This document shows positions 45,816 through 54,148 of a stretch of DNA of 64,000 nucleotides, piece by piece. The notes beneath the pieces are model-generated. The model searched no databases. It was not told where the DNA came from and saw only the letters and a list, made by a program, of their open reading frames with translations. A program made the translations under genes and the position numbers. The stretch spans positions 62,001 to 126,000 of the forward strand of contig NZ_JAEDAK010000008.1 of assembly GCF_016093275.1 (NCBI RefSeq), read 5' to 3'. The DNA comes from Inhella proteolytica (GTDB lineage Bacteria > Pseudomonadota > Gammaproteobacteria > Burkholderiales > Burkholderiaceae_C). The stretch's first letter is position 1; each line of letters begins with the position of its first letter.

Positions 45816-45863
45816 CAAGCACTTAGGGCAGGCATCAGCAGGTTGCGCACAAAGTTGTCCACA
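45816..45863 (-). repeat. 48-bp dispersed repeat, copy R3
   Basis: On the minus strand TGTGGACAACTTTGTGCGCA starts at 45863 and CTAAGTGCTTG starts 37 bp later at 45826. GATTC follows the terminal element, as at the solo copies. It is about 130 bp upstream of the giant gene's start codon. Confidence 0.75.
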
Positions 45864-45993
45864 TGCGCCTGGCCTGCGTGCGCCGCCGAAGGGGGATGGC
45901 GGACCCTGGCAGATATCCGGTGTGCCGGGCTCAGATGGGCGGCGTATGCTGGCCCGTTGCCAGTCCCCCAGCTTTGCCGCTTGTTCCTGCGCC

Positions 45994-48900
45994 ATGCAAA
46001 TCGCCGGCTTTACGCTCCAGGATGTGATCCATTCGCATGGCGACACGGTGGTCACCACGGCCCTGGATGCGCAAGGCCAGCGGGTCGTGCTGAAGGTGCT
46101 GGACAGCGACCAGCCCGCACCCGAACAACTGGCGCGCTGGCGCCATGAGTACGCATTGCTGCGCGAGCTCGACTCGGAGTGGGTGGTGCGCGCCCGCGAG
46201 CTGCGGCCGGCACAGCGCAGCCTGGTGCTGGTGCTGGAGGACTTCGGCCCGCACAACCTCGCCCAGCTGATCGAGCGCCGCCTGCTTGATCTGTCGGAGA
46301 GCCTGAGCCTCGCGATCCAGCTGTGCCACGCCGTCAGCGCGGTGCACCAGGCGCGGCTGATCCATGGCGACATCGCCCCCAAGAACGTGCTGGTCGATCT
46401 GGTGCAGCTGCGCTTGAAGCTGTGCGACTTCGGCCTGGCCACGCGGCTGGACAGCGAGACCCGGCGCAGCAGCGAAGGGGGGCCGCGAGGCACGCTGGAG
46501 TACCTGTCGCCCGAGCAGACCGGGCGCACCAATCTGGCGGTCGATTACCGCAGCGACTTCTATTCGCTCGGCGTCACCCTCTACGAGCTGTTCGGCGGCC
46601 AGCGGCCCTTCCAGGCCAGCGACCCGCTCGCCCTGCTGCATGCGCAGATCGCTCTGGCCCCGCGGCCGCTGCACGAGCTGAACCCGCAGGTGCCGGAGGC
46701 GCTGGCCGCCATCGTGCACAAGCTGCTCGCCAAGAACCCCGACGAGCGCTACCAGAGCAGCTACGGCCTGCGCATGGACCTGGAGCAGTGCGCCGAGCGC
46801 CTGCGCGTGCAGGGCCGCATCGAGCCCTTCACGTTGGCCAGCCAGGACGTGCCCGAGCGCTTCAGCGTGGCACAGCGCCTGATCGGGCGCTCCGCCGAGA
46901 CCGCCCGCATCCTGGCCGCCTTTGAGCGCGTGCAAGGCGGCCAGGCCGGGCTGCTGCTCGTCAGCGGCGCCTCGGGCGTGGGCAAGACCGCCCTGGTGGC
47001 CGAGCTGCACCGCCCCGTGCTGGCGCTGCGCGGCTACTTCCTGCGCGGCAAATGCGACCAGTACAGCCGCGACCAACCCTATGCCGCCCTGGTGCAGGCC
47101 TTCCAGCCGCTGATGGAGCAGCTCGCCCTTGAGGGCCCGGAGCGACGCGCCTATTGGCGCGAGCAGCTGGCCCAGGCGCTGGGCGAGCAGGCCGGTGCGG
47201 TGGCCGCCATCGTGCCGCAATTGCGCCTGCTGATCGGCGAGCCGCCGCCGCTGCCGGCCCTGCCGCCGGCCGAGAATGAGGCGCGCTTTCACATCGCCTT
47301 CGGCCGCTTTGTGCGCTGCCTGGCCGGCCGCGCGCATCCGGTGCTGCTGTTCCTGGACGATCTGCAGTGGGCCGACCCACCGAGCCTGCGCCTGCTCGAA
47401 CAGCTGCTCAGCGAAGACGAGGGAGCCTGCCTGCTGATCGTCGGGGCCTACCGCGACAACGAGGTCGGCCCCACCCACCCCCTACAGGAGCTGCTGAACC
47501 AGCTGCAGCGCCAGCGTCCGATCGAGCAGCTGCTGCTGCCGCCGCTGTCCCTGCCCGAAGTGGCCGAGCTACTGGGCGACACCCTGCATTGCCCGCCCAC
47601 GCTGCTGATGCCTCTGGCCGAACTCTGCTTTGCCAAGACGGCCGGCAACCCCTTTTTCCTGAGCCAGTTCCTGCGCCGCCTGCATGAGCTCGGCGACCTG
47701 CAGTACGAGCGTGCCGCCGGCACCTGGCGCTGGCAGCTGGAGCGCATCCGCAGCCGCACCGAAACCGCCAATGTGGTGGAGCTGATGCTGACCCGCCTGC
47801 GCGGTCTGCCGCCCGACACCCAGCGCCTGCTGGCCCAGGCCGCCCACCTGGGCGAGGGCTTCAGCCTGCGCGAACTGATGCGGCTGTGCGAACAGGATGC
47901 GCGCGGCAGCGCGCGCCGGCTCTGGCCCGCGCTGGCCGCCGGCCTGGTGCAGCCGCTGGGCGAGCTCTACAAGTTCGAGGACAGCCCCGAGCTGCTGGCG
48001 CGCGCCCGCTACCGCTTCCTGCACGATCGCGTGCAGCAGGCTGCCCATGCGTTGACACCCGAGCACGAGCGCAGTGCCCTGCAGCTGGAATGCGGCCGCC
48101 GCCTGCTGCGCGGCGCCAGCGCCACCGAGCTGCAGGACCGGCTCTTCGTCGTGCTGGAGTGCCTGAATCAGGGGCTCGACGCCCTGACCGAACCGGTGGA
48201 GCGGGCCCAGCTCGGCGCGCTCAATTGGCAGGCCGGTCTGCGCGCCAAGGCCTCGTCTGCCTACCTGGCGGCCAGCCAGTACCTGCGCCTGGCGGTGCAG
48301 CTGCTGCCGCCCGACGCCTGGCAGGCCGACACCGCCGGCACCCAGCGCCTGTACAGGGAGCTGGCCGAAGCCGAGTACCTGGCCGGCCGCTTCGAGGCCG
48401 CTGAGGCGCTCTACCCGATCGTGCACGCGCATTGCACCGACCCGGTGCTGCGCGCCGAGATCTGCTTGGTCCAGGCCGACCAGCTGAACCTGCAAGGGCG
48501 CTTTCAAGAGGCGATGCCGGTGCTGCGCGCCGGCCTGGCCCTGGTGGGCCGCCCCTTCCCGGACGACGAAGCCCAGGCCATGGCCGCCGTGCCGGCCGAG
48601 TTCGCGCAGACCCAGGCCCTGCTGGCCGAGCCCGCCAACCAGGACTGGCTGCAACTGCCAGAGATGCGCGAGCCCGCCCGCCTGATGGAGATGCGCCTGT
48701 ACCTTGGCCTGACCCACTCCAGCTACCAGTGCGCCTGCTTTGGCACCTTCTTGCTGGACGCCTGCCGCATGGTGCGCACCAGTCTGGACCATGGGCTGTG
48801 CGATCTGGGCTCGGTGGCCTGCGTGGCCTACACCACCGCCATGTCGGCCATGAAGCAGCCGTATGCCGAGGTCTACCGCATGGGCCGTGCCGCCCTGCGC

Positions 48901-50988
48901 CTGGCCGAGGCGCGCCCGGACCGCCACTACCGCATCACCGTCTATCAGTACTTCGCGCCTTTCTACCAGCACTGGGGTGAGCCCCTGCAGGCCAGCGTGC
49001 CGCTGCTGGACCGTGCCATCGAGCTGGGCCTGAGCGGCATGAACCCGCTGTCCACCGGCTACTGCGTGCTGCTGCGCGCCGTCAACCGCTTCATCTACGG
49101 CGTGCCGCTGGACGAGCTGGAGCCCGAGGCCGAGCGCGCCCTGCGGGTGCTGCAGCGCAGCCTGCAGCCCAGCACCGAGGCCATGCTGCGCAACGGCGTT
49201 CTGCAACCGCTGCGTGCGCTGTGCGGCCGCAGCACCGAGCCGCTGAGCTTCGACAGCCCCGAATTCAGCCCGAGTGACTTCTTCAAGGGCGACGAACGCA
49301 CGCCCGGCATCCCGCTGGCCTTCTACAGCACCGCCTGGCTGCGCCACGCCTACCTGCTCGGCGCGGGGGCGCAGTGGCGCCAGCACGCCCCCAATGTGCC
49401 GATGATCGGCATGGTGCTGCCCGACAGCCCGAGCTTTGTCGAAGCCTGCTTCTACGAGGCCCTGGGCCTGCTGCGCGAGGGCTTTGCCGACACGCCCGAC
49501 GCCCAGGCCCGCGCGCGCGAGCACTGGCAACGCTTCGACACCTGGGCGCAAGACTGCGAAGCCAACTTCCGCCACCGCGAGCGCCTGATCGCCGCCGAAC
49601 TGGCACGGGTGCAGGGCGACGAGCGCGGTGCCATGAACCTCTACGCTCAGGCCATCGACGCGGCAGGGCAAGCCGAGTTCACGGTCGACGAGGGTCTGGC
49701 CAATGAGCTGTACGCACGCTTCTGGCTGAGCCAGGATCAAAAGCAGCTGGCGGCAAACTTCATCCGCGAGGCCTACTACCACTACCGGCGCTGGGGCGCG
49801 CTGCTGAAGTGCCGCCAGCTCGAAGCCGAATGGCAACAGGTGTCCTTCCGCATCGTGCAGCGACGCGAATCCCTGGTCAGCAGCGTGCTGCGCAGCACCG
49901 TCAGCGAGAGCAGCGGGGCGCTGGATTTGGCCTCTCTGCTCAAGGCCAGCCAGGCGCTGGCCCAGCAGATCCATCTCGATCGCCTGCTTGAAACCATGCT
50001 GGGCCTGCTGCTGGAAAACGCCGGCGCTGAGAGCGGTGCCATCGTCAGCTGCGACGACGAGAGCCTGCTGCTCGAAACTCAGGGCACGCTCAGCGACGGC
50101 CGGGTGCAGGTCTCTCCGCGCCTGACGCAGCCGCTGGCCCAGGCCGAAGAGCGCCTGCCAGTGCCGCTGATCGAGTACGTGCAGCTCACCCGCTGCACCC
50201 TTGTGCTGAACCAGCCCGACCAGGACGAGCGCTTTGCGCGCAGCCCTTATCTGCAGGTGCACCAGCCGCGCTCGGTGCTCTGCCTGCCGGTGCTGGCGCA
50301 GGGCCGCCTGGTGGCGCTGGTCTACCTGGAAAACCGCCTGCTCAGCGACGCCTTCACACCGCGCCAGCAGCGCACGCTGGAAACCCTGGCCGGCCAGGCC
50401 GCCATTGCACTGGTGAACGCGCGCCTGTACGAGAGCCTGGAAGAAAAAGTGGCGCAGCGCACCGAAGAGCTGCGCCAGATGAGCATGAAGGACGGCCTGA
50501 CCGGCATCGCCAACCGGCGCGCCTTCGACGAGCGTCTGGCTCTGGAATGGCGGCGCAGCCTGCGCCAGAACCAGCCACTCTCGCTGCTGATGCTCGACAT
50601 CGACCACTTCAAACAGTTCAACGACCACTACGGCCACGTCGAGGGCGACCGCTGCATCCAGGCCGTGGCCCAGGCCCTGAGCCATGTGGCGGCGCGCGCC
50701 GGCGATCTGGTGGCCCGCTATGGCGGCGAGGAGTTCGCCATCCTGCTGCCGCAGACCGACGCCGAGGCCGCGGCCCAGGTGGCGCAGGCCTGCCTGCAGG
50801 CCGTGGCGGAGCGCGAGATCCCGCACATGGGCTCGGCGGCGGGCGGGCGGGTCAGCCTCAGCATCGGCCACGCCACCTGCGTGGCCGATGCCCAGTCGGG
50901 TGCAGAAGGCCTGCTGCGCGCCGCCGACCAGGCGCTCTACCAGGCCAAGCGCGAGGGCCGCAACTGCAGCCGCAACGCACCGGCCTGA
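45994..50988 (+). CDS. Giant kinase/AAA-ATPase/GAF/GGDEF signalling protein
   Basis: A 1664-residue soluble multidomain protein. Residues 1-270 are a Ser/Thr-kinase-like domain: VVLK with Lys34, HGDIAPKNVLVD with Asp126 in place of the usual HRD, and DFG at 145-147. Residues of about 305-700 are an AAA/STAND-type ATPase with Walker A GASGVGKT at 325-332 and a DDLQWAD Walker B. Residues of about 700-1310 are helical, TPR-like. A GAF domain (about 1320-1460) precedes a GGDEF domain with GGEEF at 1577-1581, an active diguanylate cyclase signature. The layout matches large signalling kinases seen in myxobacteria, cyanobacteria and some betaproteobacteria. ATG 45994 starts the kinase fold. Confidence 0.9.
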   Translation: MQIAGFTLQDVIHSHGDTVVTTALDAQGQRVVLKVLDSDQPAPEQLARWRHEYALLRELDSEWVVRARELRPAQRSLVLVLEDFGPHNLAQLIERRLLDLSESLSLAIQLCHAVSAVHQARLIHGDIAPKNVLVDLVQLRLKLCDFGLATRLDSETRRSSEGGPRGTLEYLSPEQTGRTNLAVDYRSDFYSLGVTLYELFGGQRPFQASDPLALLHAQIALAPRPLHELNPQVPEALAAIVHKLLAKNPDERYQSSYGLRMDLEQCAERLRVQGRIEPFTLASQDVPERFSVAQRLIGRSAETARILAAFERVQGGQAGLLLVSGASGVGKTALVAELHRPVLALRGYFLRGKCDQYSRDQPYAALVQAFQPLMEQLALEGPERRAYWREQLAQALGEQAGAVAAIVPQLRLLIGEPPPLPALPPAENEARFHIAFGRFVRCLAGRAHPVLLFLDDLQWADPPSLRLLEQLLSEDEGACLLIVGAYRDNEVGPTHPLQELLNQLQRQRPIEQLLLPPLSLPEVAELLGDTLHCPPTLLMPLAELCFAKTAGNPFFLSQFLRRLHELGDLQYERAAGTWRWQLERIRSRTETANVVELMLTRLRGLPPDTQRLLAQAAHLGEGFSLRELMRLCEQDARGSARRLWPALAAGLVQPLGELYKFEDSPELLARARYRFLHDRVQQAAHALTPEHERSALQLECGRRLLRGASATELQDRLFVVLECLNQGLDALTEPVERAQLGALNWQAGLRAKASSAYLAASQYLRLAVQLLPPDAWQADTAGTQRLYRELAEAEYLAGRFEAAEALYPIVHAHCTDPVLRAEICLVQADQLNLQGRFQEAMPVLRAGLALVGRPFPDDEAQAMAAVPAEFAQTQALLAEPANQDWLQLPEMREPARLMEMRLYLGLTHSSYQCACFGTFLLDACRMVRTSLDHGLCDLGSVACVAYTTAMSAMKQPYAEVYRMGRAALRLAEARPDRHYRITVYQYFAPFYQHWGEPLQASVPLLDRAIELGLSGMNPLSTGYCVLLRAVNRFIYGVPLDELEPEAERALRVLQRSLQPSTEAMLRNGVLQPLRALCGRSTEPLSFDSPEFSPSDFFKGDERTPGIPLAFYSTAWLRHAYLLGAGAQWRQHAPNVPMIGMVLPDSPSFVEACFYEALGLLREGFADTPDAQARAREHWQRFDTWAQDCEANFRHRERLIAAELARVQGDERGAMNLYAQAIDAAGQAEFTVDEGLANELYARFWLSQDQKQLAANFIREAYYHYRRWGALLKCRQLEAEWQQVSFRIVQRRESLVSSVLRSTVSESSGALDLASLLKASQALAQQIHLDRLLETMLGLLLENAGAESGAIVSCDDESLLLETQGTLSDGRVQVSPRLTQPLAQAEERLPVPLIEYVQLTRCTLVLNQPDQDERFARSPYLQVHQPRSVLCLPVLAQGRLVALVYLENRLLSDAFTPRQQRTLETLAGQAAIALVNARLYESLEEKVAQRTEELRQMSMKDGLTGIANRRAFDERLALEWRRSLRQNQPLSLLMLDIDHFKQFNDHYGHVEGDRCIQAVAQALSHVAARAGDLVARYGGEEFAILLPQTDAEAAAQVAQACLQAVAEREIPHMGSAAGGRVSLSIGHATCVADAQSGAEGLLRAADQALYQAKREGRNCSRNAPA

Positions 50989-51015
50989 ACGCACCTAAGG
51001 TGAACGGGCCTTGCC

Positions 51016-51035
51016 CCGGGCTGGGCGCAGCCCGG
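51016..51035. terminator. Hairpin between convergent signalling and lipoxygenase genes
   Basis: An 8-bp stem CCGGGCTG / CAGCCCGG with a GGCG loop lies between two converging stop codons. No T tract is evident, so it may serve as a bidirectional transcript end. Confidence 0.5.
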
Positions 51036-51045
51036 AACAGAAGAC

Positions 51046-53190
51046 TCAGATGCTGATGCTGTTCGGAATGTGCGAGGGCAGCAGGTAGAGGTAGGGCAGC
51101 GGACGCAGGCGGTTGCGGCGCCGGATCTCGATCTCAGCCAGCGCCAGCGCGTCCTGGAACTCGGCCACGCAGGGCTGCACGCGCTCGTCCTGGAAGTACG
51201 GCACACGCGGGTTGTGCTCGTAATGGCCAAAGCGGTCGAACTGCACGCCGCTGAGCAGGTACTCGAATGAGAAGGTGTACAGGCCCACATCCAGAGGCGG
51301 GAACCAGAGCTTGCAGTCTTCCTTGGTCTGGATGACGGTGCTGCGCGTGGGCGGCGGCGCGTAGATGGTGCCGGCCACCACCGGCATGTAGCTCATCATG
51401 GGGTACTGGGCGTAGTTCACCGCCGCATGCTGCGGTCCGGCGATGTAGAGGATCTGCGCCACCATGTCGATCAGGTAGTCCAGGCTGTCGATGCGCCAGG
51501 GACGCTGCGGGTCACCCGTCGCCGTCAGCCCGCCCAGACCCTGGAGGCCGCCGTACTGCGGTGCGGTCAGCTCGTGGATCCAGCCCTGCAGCTCGCTGTC
51601 CTCCAGCAGGTCGGCGTCGCACTGGTAATAGATGCGCAGATAGCCGGACACGAATTTGTGGATGGCCGGCCAGAGCAGCAGCGCGTCGTCGCGGAAGGCG
51701 AAGTCCGGCAGATGGTCCACCCCGCGCAGCTTGAACAGGCGCTCGGGGTGGTTGTCGTCCCAGCGCCAGGCTTCGTGGGCCAGGCGAACCATCTCCAGCG
51801 TCGACTCGATCGCCGGCCCGACATTGGTGGCCACCACGCCGCCCGGGGCGATCAGGCTGTGCAGGGCCGAGTCGTTGATGTTGATGGTGAAGCGGAAGTG
51901 CGGAATCAGCAGCTTCATCAAGGGGTGCGTCAGCGCCAGCTGGCGGTGCGCAGCCACGGCCATGGGCTCGATCATCAAATGCGTCTCGCCCAGATGCGCC
52001 ACCGACTCGTGCTGGATGGCCTGCACCGCACCAACAATGAACTTGGCGACCCGCCACTTCAGGCCGTTCGGGTCCTGCGCGCCGGCGCAGTCGTTGGGGG
52101 TGAAGATCGGCGCGGTCTCGGGGTCGTGGGCTTGCAGCAGCTGGATGGCGATGGGCTGCATCACGCCCTCGGCCTGCGGTGGGTAGCCGGCCGGCGGCTG
52201 CGGGTTCCAGTAGAAGAGCGCAATCGGCGCGGCCAGGTAGCGCGGCACGCCCTGCAGCTCGTCGGGCTTGGCGCCTTCCAGCATCGCGTAGTCGCACACA
52301 TAAAGACGGTTCTTGCGCACCGCGTCGACCAGGGTCAGCGTCGGGTCGCCCACCACCTTCTGAAGCAGCGCGTCGCTGATCGGCATCTTGCGCTGCAGCT
52401 CGCTCAAGACCACCGCCTGCGGCGCCGTTCTGCTGGGCTCCAGCACCAGGCCACGCAGCAGCGTGGTGTTGTAGCCGGCGGTCTGCATCAGCCCGAAGTA
52501 CCAGTCCTGTTCGCAGGGCTTCTGGCCGTCCTGCGGCATCCAGGGCTGTTCGTCGATGCTCAGCATCAGCGGCTTGGGCAGGTTGATGAAGAGCGCTTCG
52601 TAATCGTCGAGGCTCTGGGCCAGCAGGTAGTTGCGGCCATGGGTCTGGGCCAGCATGTCGAAGAGGGTGGACTTGAGGAAGGCGGTCGGGCCGTCCTTCT
52701 TGAAATCCTCGAACACCTTCTGCAGCCCGGTGGCCATCTTCAGCAGGTCGGCCGGCAGGCGCATGACCTTCTCCAGCGCCTCGGGCAGCTCGGACAAAGC
52801 CTTCAGGAAGGCATCGAACTCCTGCGCCTCGCGCTTCAGGTGCAGCAGGCTGAAATCCTGCTTGAGCTGCTCGTAGGTCTGCTTGACGCGCTGCAGGGTC
52901 TCGGTGGGCAGATCGCTTTCGAGCTGGCGCCTGAGCAGCAGCATGACGGCGTTCTTGAAGTTGTCGGCCAGCAGCTCGAAGACCTCGAACACCTTCATCT
53001 CGTAGGCCGGCGTGAACTCCTCGCCCTTGGGCAGGTCGGCCGAGATCGGTACGCCGTCCAGGTAGCTCAGCATGTAGTTGTAGTTGGTGCGCGCCAGCGA
53101 AAGATCAAAGGCGCGCTGCTTGCGCGCGGCGGCGTCATCCTGCTGCGGCAGGGTGGGCTGCTGGGCGGGGGTGGCGTTGGTGGTCAGCAT
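51046..53190 (-). CDS. Bacterial lipoxygenase
   Basis: A 714-residue non-haem iron dioxygenase with no signal peptide. All iron ligands of the family can be placed: His394 and His399 in QHESVAHLGETH, His588 and Asn592 in GPQHAAVNYAQY, and the C-terminal Ile714. IEPMAVAAHRQLALTHPLMKLLIPHFRFT and FINLPKPLML are further conserved blocks. Such enzymes oxygenate polyunsaturated fatty acids, which most betaproteobacteria do not make, so the substrate may be host- or algae-derived. The N-terminal 200 residues are helical and replace the PLAT domain of plant enzymes. The mRNA leader can hide its ribosome-binding site (see 53197-53263). Confidence 0.92.
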   Translation of the reverse strand: MLTTNATPAQQPTLPQQDDAAARKQRAFDLSLARTNYNYMLSYLDGVPISADLPKGEEFTPAYEMKVFEVFELLADNFKNAVMLLLRRQLESDLPTETLQRVKQTYEQLKQDFSLLHLKREAQEFDAFLKALSELPEALEKVMRLPADLLKMATGLQKVFEDFKKDGPTAFLKSTLFDMLAQTHGRNYLLAQSLDDYEALFINLPKPLMLSIDEQPWMPQDGQKPCEQDWYFGLMQTAGYNTTLLRGLVLEPSRTAPQAVVLSELQRKMPISDALLQKVVGDPTLTLVDAVRKNRLYVCDYAMLEGAKPDELQGVPRYLAAPIALFYWNPQPPAGYPPQAEGVMQPIAIQLLQAHDPETAPIFTPNDCAGAQDPNGLKWRVAKFIVGAVQAIQHESVAHLGETHLMIEPMAVAAHRQLALTHPLMKLLIPHFRFTININDSALHSLIAPGGVVATNVGPAIESTLEMVRLAHEAWRWDDNHPERLFKLRGVDHLPDFAFRDDALLLWPAIHKFVSGYLRIYYQCDADLLEDSELQGWIHELTAPQYGGLQGLGGLTATGDPQRPWRIDSLDYLIDMVAQILYIAGPQHAAVNYAQYPMMSYMPVVAGTIYAPPPTRSTVIQTKEDCKLWFPPLDVGLYTFSFEYLLSGVQFDRFGHYEHNPRVPYFQDERVQPCVAEFQDALALAEIEIRRRNRLRPLPYLYLLPSHIPNSISI

Positions 53191-53196
53191 GGATTC

Positions 53197-53263
53197 CTCC
53201 TGGGGTGGCGGCGCAATTCGAGCGCGCCATTGGACGACGCGCCCGGCGCGTCATCCCCAGGAG
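53197..53263 (-). promoter_or_regulatory. Lipoxygenase 5' leader with possible Shine-Dalgarno sequestration
   Basis: On the minus-strand mRNA, CTCCTGGGG (53263-53255) is perfectly complementary to CCCCAGGAG (53205-53197), which contains the Shine-Dalgarno sequence next to the start codon. Between them lies a second self-complementary stem (GACGCGCC / GGGCGCGTC, 53236-53252). Pairing would leave the ribosome-binding site masked unless opened. Confidence 0.5.
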
Positions 53264-53278
53264 AAACCCATGACCCGA

Positions 53279-54097
53279 CTACCAGGCTGCGGGGTTCAGG
53301 CGATAGAAGTTCGCCAGTTCCGCATACAGCGCCGCGTGCTGCGCGCGCAGTTCATACGGCCGCTCGAAGAACAGCTCGCTGAGCACGGCAAAGAACTCGG
53401 CCGGGTCGGTGGCCGCGTAGCTTCCCAGCAGGCCCGGCTCGCCCCAGGCCACCCGCGTCTGCAGGGCGTCGAATTCGTTCTGCATCACGCGGCTCCACAC
53501 CGCCTGGGCCTGCGCAGTGGCCAGCGGCGGCGCGCCATTGGCATGGCCCTTGACCTGGTCGAGCTGGTGCGCGAACTCGTGGATGACGACGTTCTGGCCG
53601 TCGCGCGGGTCGGCCGCGCCGGCGCGCACATCCTCCCAGCTCAGCAGCACCTGGCCCTGCACCCAGCTCTCGCCGGCCAGCGCGCGGCGCTGGTCCTGCA
53701 CCACGCCGCCGGGGGCGTTGACGGGCCGGTTGACGACGAAGGCACCGGGGTAGAGCAGCACCTGGCGCAGCGCCGGGTAGTAGCCGCGCGTGGCGCCCAA
53801 CAGGGGCAGGCAGGCCTGGGCGGCGATGGTGACGCGCATCTCGTCCGTCACCGTGAGGCCACCGCAGCCAATGATGGGCTTCTCGGCCAGGAAGACCTGG
53901 ATCAGGCCCTTGAGGCGCAGCTGCAGGTCGGGCGGCAGAGTGGCCACTTGGGGCACGCGCCGGCGCAGGATGCGCCGCCAAGCGGCCGGAAAGGGCTGAT
54001 TGCGCAGGCGGGCCCGGCGCAGCGAACGCAGCCAGGGCTCGGCCAGCCACCAGGCGATCAGGGCCAGGCCCAGCAGCAGCACAAACACAAGGGCCAT
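53279..54097 (-). CDS. M90-family metallopeptidase (MtfA-like)
   Basis: A 272-residue protein with an N-terminal membrane segment (LVFVLLLGLALIAWWLA). The zinc-peptidase motif VIHEFAHQLD lies near residue 171 and the third ligand region is ATDPAEFFAVLSE. LYPGAFVV and FHER-like FFERP are typical of the MtfA family. In E. coli MtfA cleaves a peptide bond downstream of the Mlc regulator interaction and is cytosolic; here the leading hydrophobic helix suggests membrane attachment. It lies between the lipoxygenase and ilvB-like genes without obvious functional link. Confidence 0.85.
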   Translation of the reverse strand: MALVFVLLLGLALIAWWLAEPWLRSLRRARLRNQPFPAAWRRILRRRVPQVATLPPDLQLRLKGLIQVFLAEKPIIGCGGLTVTDEMRVTIAAQACLPLLGATRGYYPALRQVLLYPGAFVVNRPVNAPGGVVQDQRRALAGESWVQGQVLLSWEDVRAGAADPRDGQNVVIHEFAHQLDQVKGHANGAPPLATAQAQAVWSRVMQNEFDALQTRVAWGEPGLLGSYAATDPAEFFAVLSELFFERPYELRAQHAALYAELANFYRLNPAAW

Positions 54098-54148
54098 GAC
54101 GCGATCCGCAGCAGCAAGGCTTGGCAGATGGGGCGCCTGGCCCCGAGT

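Larger units (their letters stand above)
45187..45993. other. 807-bp gene-free gap with DnaA-box-like repeats between minC and the giant signalling gene
   Basis: Divergent gap without a convincing gene on either strand. It holds repeat copies R3 (45816-45863) and R4 (45491-45538), the latter containing a perfect TTATCCACA (45530-45538). Solo CCAAGTGCTTG (45418-45428) and CAAGTACTTAG (45573-45583) elements and a weaker CTAAGTCATTG (45744-45754) are also present. It is less GC-rich than its surroundings. It must contain the promoters of minCDE and of the divergent gene. Confidence 0.7.

Noticed and set aside
45187-45993. Chromosomal replication origin
   Set aside because: One perfect DnaA box and a few variants are present, but dnaA, dnaN, parAB and an AT-rich unwinding region are absent, and the min operon is not an origin neighbour in this group.
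47569-50994. An 1141-codon minus-strand open frame
   Set aside because: Antisense shadow of the kinase/ATPase/GGDEF gene; no ribosome-binding site, no recognisable motif.
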